In this document: in pieces, positions 32,328 to 40,477 of the stretch
How positions within the stretch are numbered: the first letter of the stretch is position 1
Layout: each line of letters begins with the position of its first letter
Source of the DNA: Chara braunii
Taxonomy: Eukaryota; Streptophyta; Charophyceae; Charales; Characeae
Assembly: GCA_003427395.1 (NCBI GenBank)
Contig: BFEA01000351.1
Span: forward strand, 1,312,570 to 1,353,046
Direction: 5' to 3'
Length of the DNA stretch: 40,477 nucleotides
The notes under the pieces: generated by a model
Told to the model about the DNA's origin: nothing
Seen by the model: only the letters and a program-made list of their open reading frames with translations
Database searches by the model: none
Made by a program: the position numbers and the translations under genes

Positions 32328-32839
32328 TGTGTCGGGACCGGTGGGTCCCGAGATAAGTCTTGGCATTTGAGAAGCGGTATACCGCAAAATTATGCACGGC
32401 AGAGAAAACCGGAGGCAAAAAGGGTAGAAAGGCTAAGGGCAGTAGTACTGACACTTAGGGATTTAAAAGCTGCCCTGGGTCGCCAGGACCGCTGAACCAA
32501 AAAGAGACTGGCGGAACGGCGAGCGACAAAAAAACGTAAGAAATTAGCAAAGGCGGTCGTTCTCCAGAAAAGAAGGACCGTCGGGGAAAGAGGTGTCATA
32601 GGTTGCACGCCGAAGGGAGAAAAGAATTGAAAAGAAAATAATAAGTAAGGTGCCGACGCGTGAGGATGTAGCCCGGGCCAAGAGGGTCACTGAGATGCAA
32701 CGTCAAGAAGGTCAAGGGGCCATGGGCCAAGTAAAGAGTCACAACCGGAAAGATTGGCATACGGAACATGAGGAAGACAAAGGAAATGAGGCCACCGTAG
32801 GGGAGGAAAAACGTCAAGGGAACCCGGGACCATCGATGG

Positions 32840-32990
32840 GACAAAGTGTCTGGGACCACCGGTGGGACAAAGTGTCGGGAACCACCGGGAGGAAGACAAA
32901 GTGTCGGGGACCACCGGCGGGACCACCGGCGGGACAAGTACCAGCGGGACGAGTACCAACAGGACCACTAGCGGGACTAGTGTCGGGACT
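32840..32990. repeat. 26 bp minisatellite in the right arm
   Basis: GGGACAAAGTGTCTGGGACC and related units repeat at about 26 bp, then degrade into GGGACAAGTACCAGC-like copies. This is the reverse complement of the array at 18,750-18,895. Confidence 0.85.
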
Positions 32991-32999
32991 AACACGGAC

Positions 33000-35030
33000 A
33001 AGCGGCGGGGACTTGTGAAGGCCCAAGGAAAAATTGTGGCGCGACGAGAGGTGCAAATAATTAAAGCAAGACGCACCGTCAAGATAAAAAATCCTGACGG
33101 ACAATAATATTAGCGTCACTAGCATAAGCACTAGTGGGAGCAAGCGGGGAGGCCAAAAGAAAAAGAAAAAACAAAGAAACATGTGATGAGAGGCATAGGA
33201 GCAATCCAAAAAATCTCGGATTGACCTCCCCCAAGAAAATTGAGTAAGAAAGGACTCTATGAGAAAAATGGGCCTCCGGGAGAAAATCGGAGTAAGAGGG
33301 CATACCGATTGCAAGGGATAGAGGCAAAACGGAGGCTCTCATTGGCATAGGAAGGCCGCAAGTGCAGTCCGAAAAATAACAAACTGACCCTTGGACATGG
33401 GAAGAGCCAAAACTAAGAGGAGAAGCCTAGAAAAGGGTCTTAACAGCTAGTTGACACTTGGCATGCAAAAATAAAAAGAAAGAGAAAAAGAAAAAGAAAA
33501 GAAAATAGGAGGTGAGAGGGAATGAGTGAGTTGCCTGTAATTAGGGACTGCTGCAAGTAGGGACTGGCAAGTCCCTACTGTCCACAAGTGGAGGGGAAAA
33601 AAAATAAAAACGAAAAAAGAAAAGAAAAGAAAAGTCAAAAGGGCACTAACAGTAAAAAACGGTCACCTAGGGGAGACATTTGTGACCAGATTCATTCTGG
33701 CATATGTCGGTTACAAAGTATCTTGGTTTTGTCTTGATTTTGCAGAGAAAATCAAGAAAAATCAAGGCCTCATGCAACCGAGATGCAACGGATTGCATGA
33801 GGTAGGCCAAACACATGTTTTAGATGCACCGGGAGCTAAAATAGGGACCAGATGCACTTGGGAGTTGACCGTTTTTTTTTCTTTTAGTTTGAGGCTTGTT
33901 GTGGGGCAATGGGACTTGGAAAATGACCCCTACTGCAGTCCGAGTTGCAACGGACTGCATGTGGAAGGTAAAGTGCATGTTCTAAGTGCATCCGGGGCCA
34001 ATATTGAGTCCGGATGCGCCCAAAAATTGAGCGCATTATTTTCCTTCAGTTTGGGGTTTCTTGTAGGGTTGTGGGACTGGAAAAATGAGCACCATTACAG
34101 ACCAAGAAATAACGGACTGCATGGGGATGCCTAGGCCAAGAGAAAATGAGCCGCGGCATGCCCAAAAAAGCTAAAAAACGTTGCCGTAAGCCTAAGGGGA
34201 TGTAACGGTAAATGGTGACGACAAGGTGGGGGTCTCGTGGCCGGGAATAATCGGCACGCTTGAGACGCATGGGAAGAATGGTTTGGGACTGTCGGGAACA
34301 AGGGAAGTCCCAAATAAAAATGAGACGTCAACGAGAGCGACGCTGAGGGCTAAACGGGCCCTAATAAAAATTGTCGAAACTTGGAATATTGTCGACGGCG
34401 CCGCTGACGGAACAGAAAAATGGGACTAGTACGGGAAAGTGGCGGGGACTTGAGGTGTCCCAAGGGAAAACCACAAGCTAATGTGGGGAGTGGATGCGCA
34501 AGGCCAACGGCACTGTCAAGATCAAAGATCTTGACGATGAAAAATATTAGCACCACTAGTGCAAACACTAGTGGAGCCCAAATGGGAAAACTAGCGGTGA
34601 AAAAAAAAGGAAAAACGAGAGATGAAAGAGTTGCCCAGTAGTCCCGGACATCTCGGACTAACTAGGCATGAGAAAATAAAGCTCCAATTGGCCCCATGCC
34701 AAGAAAATGTTGTCAAAAGAAAATCGGAGATATGGGACTTAAAATTGAGACTAACAAAAGAAAAATGAGCCCCCTAGGAACATGGGTGTGCCATTATTGA
34801 AGTCCGAGATGTAACAGCCTACAGCCGGCCATGAACCTGGCAATGAATGAGGTTCCAAGGCCTAGAAAGAGGGTGCGCAACTATTTGACACTTGTCACAA
34901 CAAAAAAAAGAAAAAGAAAAAAAAAATAAAAAAAAATGGAGGAAGAATGAGACAAAACGAGAGAAAAGGGTGGAGGAAAATGTGTTGGCCTATTGGGACT
35001 GCTGCAGTAGGGACTGGAAGGTCTCAATGA
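33000..35030. repeat. Internal direct duplication of about 590 bp within the right arm, offset about 1,440 bp
   Basis: 33,000-33,590 and 34,440-35,030 share, in order, GGCGGGGACTT, a GTCAAGAT ... CTTGACG / CCTGACG stem, ACTAGTG palindromic stretches, the CCGAGA-type stem, GTTGACACTTGGCA / TTTGACACTTGTCA, an A-rich GAAAAAGAAA tract and TAGGGACTGG. The copies are diverged. Confidence 0.7.
33775..34105. repeat. 165 bp tandem pair with stem modules
   Basis: Each copy has an AACGGA(T/C)TGCATG stem, an ACATGTTTTAGATGCA / GCATGTTCTAAGTGCA block, a TTTTAGTTTG / TTCAGTTTGG tract and GGGACTTGGAAAATGA / GGGACTGGAAAAATGA. The second copy begins at 33,932 with GCAGTCCGAGTTGCAACGGA. Confidence 0.75.
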
Positions 35031-35781
35031 TGACCTCATCCCTCCTAGAATGAGGGAGGGCAATCCGGATTGCAGAGATATGGCCCGCCATATCTCCACA
35101 ATATCTGAGTTAAAAAGAAGAAATTAAGAGAAAATGAAAAAGGAAAATGATTGGTTTTTCTTCTGGACCATGGATCTGAGATTTAGATCCATGGAGGAGA
35201 TAATATGGCCGTTTTTTATGAGGTCATCATCACAAACGGCCAACTTCGGAATGAGTTCGCAGCCCAAAATGGAAAGAAACAAAAGACAGAAAAAAACAAA
35301 ACTGTGAATTTGACCCAAACAGAGGACCAGATGCACCAAAAATTAAAAATATGGGTTTTGGGGCCCTGAACTGAAACAAGAACAACCATGGGGTAGCTCG
35401 GAATAATGTTGGCCTCATATCTCAGTCTGATCCAAAGCTGAAAATACACCGCCACATGGAAAAATGTCCCGGCCTACCCAAGGGAGACCAAAACCAGAAA
35501 AAGTCGAGAAAAAGACCTACAAGGTTTTTTTTCTTTCAAGTAAGCTGTCCCTTGGGCCTTGGACTTAAGGGGCAGCATTTTTCAAGGGGCATGAAGCTTG
35601 AAAGAGGCCCAAGGGGCAGTCCGAGTTGGTACCAACCACTCGGACTGCATGTATCTGGCCAAAATGAGGCCCAAGTGCCCCCGGAGAGGCCTAGTAGTAA
35701 AAATTGGCCATAGGGGGTACCTCGGTTCACCATGGGGCACATGCGGGGGCACATGGGCTGGCCAAAGCACTGTCCCCAGCC

Positions 35782-35789
35782 TATATAAG
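35782..35789 (+). promoter_or_regulatory. TATA box in the right arm, pointing outwards
   Basis: TATATAAG within GCCTATATAAGCTGG. The left arm has a one-base variant at the same place. A start about 30 bp downstream (near 35,815) would give a rightward transcript leaving the element. Confidence 0.6.
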
Positions 35790-36207
35790 CTGGAGAATCA
35801 GTCCACCACACTCCCATTTGCATGAGGAGTGTCCATGCTGCCGAGATGAGCACATGAGAGCACTATACTCACATCGAGTGAAAAGAGGGGAACCCCTGCC
35901 AGTTTGGAAGTCTAGAAGGGACTGTGAGCTAGTGTGTATAGCTCTAGAGGCTAGTGGTAGTGGGGAAGGTGATCCGCCATAGCCCCCAGGCTGTGAAGAA
36001 GAAGGCAAGGTTAGAAGGAGTCCCATTAGCCCTCCTAGAGGGGAGGACTCCATAGTCATGGAGGAAGCAGTCGGTTGTAACTTGGAAAAATGTGAGAAAA
36101 GGAGGGAGAGAAGGGCTTGAAGAAGAAGGAAGTCATAGCCAAGGGGGTGCTTGAACAAGGAAGGAGGAGACTTCATCAAGTTTGGTACTTCATCCCAAGA
36201 CACCAAG

Positions 36208-36216
36208 GAGGTGAGT
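36208..36216 (+). promoter_or_regulatory. Splice-donor-like site in the right arm
   Basis: GAG|GTGAGT with GT at 36,211, conserved with the left arm (AAG|GTGAGT). It lies 429 nt after the TATA box. No acceptor is assigned; satellite D follows after the TTC tract. Confidence 0.4.
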
Positions 36217-36237
36217 GACGAGGAGGGACTTCTCCTC

Positions 36238-36312
36238 CTTCTTCTTTTTTTTCTATGTCTTCCTCTCCTCCTTCTTCTTCTTCTTCTTCTTCTTCTTCTT
36301 CTCTTCTTCATC
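36238..36312. repeat. (TTC)n microsatellite at the outer end of the right arm
   Basis: CTTCTTCTT runs with T-rich and CCT interruptions, followed by a (TC)n stretch at 36,334-36,366. It is the inverted counterpart of 15,301-15,476. Confidence 0.92.
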
Positions 36313-36419
36313 ATCCCCTCCATCCACTTCTTCATCTCTCTCTCTCTCTTCTTTTTTTTCTCTCTCCATAGGGTAGATGGTAGGGAATCTTCCCATTAGT
36401 AATGATCCATCAATAGGCC

Positions 36420-39180
36420 TTTCATTCACTCCCATGTAAATCGTCACTTTCCCCCTTGAGATTTCATGCATTTAGGAAAGTTCTACTCACTCTACTCTCA
36501 CTTTCTCTCCATTTCTCTACTTCGATGCAAATCGCAACTTTGGTTTTTGCACATTCTAATGATTAGATGATGATTAGTGTTTGGATTGTCAATTTCTTCA
36601 CCCCCATGTAAATCGCTACTTTCCCCCTTGAGATTTCATGCATTTGGGTGAGTTCTACTCACTCTACTCTCGCTTTCTTTCCAATTCTCTACTTGGATGC
36701 AAATTGCAACTTTGATTCTTGCTCATTCTAATGATTAAATGATGATTAGTGCTTGGATTGTCAATTTCTTCACTCCCATCTAAATCGTCACTTTCCCCAT
36801 TCAGATTTCATGCATTTGGGTGAGTTCTACTCACTGTACTCTCACTTTCTCTCCATTTCTCTACTTGGATGCAAATCGCAACTTTGGTTCTTGCTCATCC
36901 TAGTGATTAGATGATTATTAGTGCTTGGATTGTTAATTTCTTCACTCCGATGTAAATCGCCACTTTCCCTCTTGAGATTTCATGCATTTGGGTGAGTTTT
37001 ACTCACTCTACTCTCACTTTCTCTCTATTTCTCTACTTGGATGCAAATCGAAACTTTGGTTGTTGCTCGTTCAAGTGATTAGATGATGATTAGTGCTTGG
37101 ATTATCAAATTCTTCACCTCTATGTAAATCGCCACTTTCCCCTTTGAGATTTCATGCATTTGGGTCAGTTCTACTCACTCTACTCTCACTTTCTCTCCAT
37201 TTCTCTACTTGGATGCAAATCAAAACTTTGATTTTTGCTCATCCTAGTGATTAGATGATGATTAGTACTTGGATTGTCAATTTCTTCACTCCCATGTAAA
37301 TCGCAACTTTCCCCCTTGAGACTTCATGCATTTGGGTGAGTTCTACTCACTCTACTCTCACTTTCTCTCCAATTGTCTACTTGGATGCAAATCGCAACTT
37401 TGATTCTTGCTCATCCTAGTGATTAGATGATGATTAGTGCTTGGATTGTCAATTTATTCACTCCCATATAAATCGCCACTTTCCCCCTTGAGATTTCATG
37501 TATTTGGGTGAGTTCTACTCACTCTACTCTCAATTTCTCTCAATTTATCTACTTGGATGCAAATCGCAACTTTAATTCTTGCTCATTCTAGTTATTAGAT
37601 GATGATTAGTGCTTGGATTGTCAATTATTAGTGTTTGGATTGTCAATTTATTGACTCCCATGTAAATCGTCACTTTCCCCCTTGAGATTTCATGCATTTG
37701 GGTGAATTCTACTCACTCTACTCTCAATTTCTCTCCATTTCTCTACTTGTTTGCAAATCGCAACTTTGATTCTGGCTCATTCTAGTGATTAGATGATTGA
37801 TTAGTGCTTGGATTTCCAATTACTTCACTCCTATGTAAATCGCCACTTTCCCCCTTGAGAGTTCATGCATTTGGGTGAGTTTTACTCACTTTACTCTCAC
37901 TTTCTCTCTATTTCTCTACTTGGATGCAAATTGCAACTTCGATTCTTGCTCATTTTAATGATTAGATGATGATTAGTGCTTAGATTGTCAATATCTTCAC
38001 TCCCATGTAAATCGTAACTTTTCCCCTTGAGATTTCATGCATTTAAGCGAGTTCTACTCAACTTTCGTTCTTGCTCATTCTAGTGATTAGATGATGATTG
38101 GTGCTTGGATTGTCAATTTCTTCACTCCCATGTAAATCGCCACTTCCCCCTTGAGATTTCATGCATTTGGGTGAGTTCTAGTCACTTTACTCTCACTTTC
38201 TTTCCATTTCTTTACTTGGATGCAAATCGCAATTTTGGTTCTTGCTCATTCCAGTGATTAGATGATGATTAGTGCTTGGATTGTCAATTTCTTCACTCCC
38301 TTGTAAATCGCCACTTTCCCCCTTGAGAATTCATGCATTTGGGTGAGTTCTACTCACTCTACTCTCACTTTCTTTCCATTTCTCTTCTTGGATGCAAATC
38401 ACAACTTTGATTCTTGCTCATTCTAGTGATTAGGTGATGATTAGTGCTTCGATTGTCAATTTCTTCACTCCCATGTCAATCACCACTTTCTCCCTTGTGA
38501 TTTCATGCATTTGGGTTTGTCCTACTCACTCTACTCTCACTTTCTCTTCATTTCTCTACTTGGATGCAAATCGCAACTTTGATTCTTGCTGAACCTAGTG
38601 ATTAAATGGTGATTAGTGTTTGTTTGGTCTTATCCTTCACTCCCATGTGAATCGTCACTTTCTCGCTTGTGATTGCATGCATTTGGGTGAGTTCTACTCA
38701 CTCTACTCTCACTTTCTCTCCATTTCTCTACTTGGATGCAAATCTCAACTTCGATTCTTGCTCATTCTAGTGATTAGATGGTGATTAGTATTTGTTTGTT
38801 CCTATTTTTCACTCCCATGTGAATCGCCACTTTCCCCCTTGTGATTTCATAAATTTGGGAGAGTTCTACTCACTCTACTCTCACTTTCTTTCCATTTGTT
38901 TACTTGGATGCAAATTGCAACGTTGATCCTTGCTCATTCTAGTGATTAAATGATGATTGGTGCTTGTTTGGTCCTATTCTTCCTTCCCATGTGAATCGCC
39001 ACTATCCCCCTTGTGATTTCATGCATGTGGGTGAGTTCTACTCACTCTACTCCCACTTCGTCTTAATTTCTCTACTTGGATGCCAATTGCAGCTTGGATT
39101 CTTGCTCATGTTAATGATTAGATGATGATTAGTGCTTGTTTGGTCCTATTCTTGACTCCCATGTGAGCCGCCACATCCCC
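36420..39180. repeat. Satellite D, 172 bp unit, about 16 copies
   Basis: GATGCAAATCGCAACTTTG recurs at 172 bp (36,527, 36,699, 36,871, 37,043). Other blocks are CACTCCCATGTAAATCGCCA, CTTGAGATTTCATGCATTTG and GTGATTAGATGATGATTAG. One unit is expanded (near 37,620) and one is shortened by about 90 bp (near 38,050). Copies from about 38,600 on share variants (TTTGGTCCTAT, CTTGTGATTTC), so the right part is a subfamily. It shares no visible sequence with satellites A-C. Confidence 0.95.
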
Positions 39181-39974
39181 CCCCGTGCTCTAATTGGAAT
39201 ACCGCATGGTTTCACCCCCCCCCCCCCGTGTTCTATTTGAACACAGTAATTGGGAAGTGGGTAGGGTACTGATTTTCAACTGTTTGAACCATTGTTGTTG
39301 CTGCTGTTCCTGATAGTTTTAGATCCTTAGCAGCTGGTAAGGTCTGGCCATGTCAGACATTTGGTACTGCAAGAAAAAGCAAGTGGCCGGCCACCCGATG
39401 CAAGACCGCTCCAAGAACCGCAAATGGGCCAAAATGACCCGGGGGCACCCCTATGAAGAACCTGTCAAACCGAGGGTATGCGGCCTGAAACTTCGCAGAC
39501 CTCACATCCTAAGCATAAACAGATGGCCTGCAGACCCAGTAGACCATCGGAGTCCGTTTTTCTGAAAAATCAGAAAACAGACTTCCCCGAAATATTCACC
39601 TTAAGGTCGGACGGCGCCCGAAACAAGCAGGTCGACCCAAACGGCATCAGAATCAAGCCAAACTTTACATTGGCTTTCCCTGTAGTACAGTGACAGGGCC
39701 CACCAAGTTTGGAGTGATTCAGAGGTCGTTTGGGGCAGGAAACACAGACCTGTATTTTTCGGCTCTCCATACTTAACCGAAAACGACAAAAGTGCCTAAA
39801 TCTGCAAACTGCAAATTCTGCGAATTTTTCTGCAAACAGTGACTGCTACAAAACTGTGTTTTCTACATATTGGCTGTAGGATTAGTACTGTAGGACTGTG
39901 TTTTGTGTCTGGGGTTAGGAGGGTATGCCGGAGGGCAAACCCGGACACTTAGACGACAAAAAGGGGGGGTTATA
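39181..39974. other. Stretch between satellite D and the terminal repeat; no gene recognised
   Basis: It begins with two poly-C tracts (39,178 and 39,216), each followed by GTGCTCTAATTGGA or GTGTTCTATTTGAA, a short duplication. The rest is unique in this window, with short overlapping frames and no domain. A stem is seen at 39,550 (GTCCGTTTTTCTGAAAAATC, then AGAAAACAGAC). It may be part of an unidentified transposable element. Confidence 0.35.
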
Positions 39975-40477
39975 GCCAACCAGCTTCCACCTTCTTCCTC
40001 CTCCATCTCCTTCACCCATCCGCCATAGCCAACCACCTTCCACCTTCTTTCCTCAACCACCTTCTTCACCCGTCCACCATAGCCGATCACCTTCCACCTT
40101 CTTCCTCAACCATCTTCTTCACTCGTCCGCCATAACCGACCACCTTCCACCTTCTTCCTCCACCACCTCCTCCACCCATCCACCATAGCCAATCACCTTC
40201 CGCCTTCTTCCTCCACCATCTCCTTCACCCATCCACCATAGCCAACCACCTTCCACCTCCTTCCTCCTCCATCTCCCTCACCCGTCCACCATACCTTCCA
40301 CCCCCTTCCTCCTCCATCTCCTTCACCCGTCTGCCACAGCCAACCTCCTTGCACCTTCCACCTCCACCATTTCCTTCACCCATCCACCATAGCCAACCAT
40401 CTTCCACCCTCTTCCTCCACCTCCTCCTTCACCCATCCACCATAGCCAATCACCTCCCACCTTCTTCCTCCACCATC
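39975..40477. repeat. Pyrimidine-rich tandem repeat of about 50 bp, continuing past the window
   Basis: Units contain CATAGCCAACCACCTTCCAC, CTTCTTCCTCCACCATCTCC and TTCACCCATCCAC, with variable length (roughly 45-55 bp). On the - strand it reads as a Gly/Glu/Met-rich frame (VKEMEEE, GGGRW), but the copies differ by indels and the frame is probably fortuitous. Confidence 0.85.

Larger units (their letters stand above)
32328..36237 (+). repeat. Right arm of inverted repeat 2 (3' LTR of element 2)
   Basis: It starts TGTGTCGGGACCGGTGGGTC with an embedded inverted repeat (TCGGGACC / GGTCCCGA). It includes the 26 bp minisatellite (32,840-32,990), a diverged internal duplication (about 33,000-33,590 and 34,440-35,030), a 165 bp tandem pair (33,775-34,105), stem modules, a TATA box at 35,782 and a splice-donor-like site at 36,211. 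It is the inverted counterpart of 15,480-19,454. The outer LTR end (CA) was not resolved; homology between arms ends in the TTC tract. Confidence 0.85.
15300..36312. mobile_element. Element 2: giant Ty3/gypsy-type element flanked by inverted arms of about 3.9 kb
   Basis: Arms at 15,480-19,454 and 32,328-36,237 are inverted copies of each other and end outwards in (GAA)n and (TTC)n. The + strand interior runs C' (truncated), D' (intact), gag, protease, RT, RNase H, integrase, a further ORF, a repeat-rich non-coding region and a polypurine tract. The right arm follows the polypurine tract and starts with TG, so it behaves as a 3' LTR. The left arm is reversed, so no correctly oriented 5' LTR or primer binding site exists. 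Pol order RT-RNase H-integrase identifies Ty3/gypsy. The total of about 21 kb is very large for the class, comparable to Ogre-type elements. Confidence 0.8.

Noticed and set aside
40225-40407. Gly/Glu/Met-rich protein on the - strand
   Set aside because: It arises from the tandem repeat of about 50 bp, with frame changes between copies.

Overview
This is repeat-dominated nuclear DNA from a eukaryote. The LINE reverse transcriptase, the Ty3/gypsy-type gag-pol, the very long LTR-like arms and the extensive satellites fit a large plant-type genome, perhaps a streptophyte alga or early-diverging land plant. That is inference; no host gene, rRNA or tRNA was recognised. Nearly all coding sequence belongs to transposable elements, most of it decayed.

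Layout. Element 1 (window start to about 11,160) is bounded by an inverted pair of arms of about 1.1 kb (1-1,095 and 9,866-11,035). It contains a LINE fragment on the + strand (about 1,120-4,140) and, on the - strand, four tandem paralogous genes that I call A, B, C and D (8,201 down to 4,566). From 11,078 there is a (GA)n tract, then three blocks of 91-92 bp satellite (about 11,260-15,300). Element 2 (about 15,300-36,312) is bounded by another inverted pair of arms, each about 3.9 kb (15,480-19,454 and 32,328-36,237), which end outwards in (GAA)n/(TTC)n. Inside, all on the + strand, lie a truncated copy of gene C (C'), an intact copy of gene D (D', 261 aa), a broken gag-protease-RT-RNase H-integrase region (21,895-27,876), a broken 3' ORF with a basic NLS-like motif (28,297-29,102), a 3.2 kb non-coding stretch with several minisatellites, and a polypurine tract directly before the right arm. 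From 36,420 there is a 172 bp satellite up to 39,180, then a unique stretch, then a pyrimidine-rich repeat of about 50 bp to the window end.

The most interesting content is the A-D gene family. There are six copies in two unrelated-looking elements. Copies A, C and D span exactly 792 nt from a matching ATG to a matching stop, and D' spans 786 nt. All share the same succession of short motifs and lie upstream of gag. I recognise no known family. They look like a duplicated accessory gene set of a giant gypsy-like retroelement lineage, comparable in position, but not visibly in sequence, to the extra ORF of Ogre-type elements.

The second notable point is topology. In both elements the gene set lies between arms that are inverted, with the terminal TGTGTCGGG motif facing inwards, and with a TATA box and splice-donor-like site in element 2 pointing outwards into satellite DNA. 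Normal LTRs are direct repeats, so this is either a rearrangement that happened twice or a real inverted architecture. All identities were judged by eye from translated motifs and manual alignment; no database search was possible.
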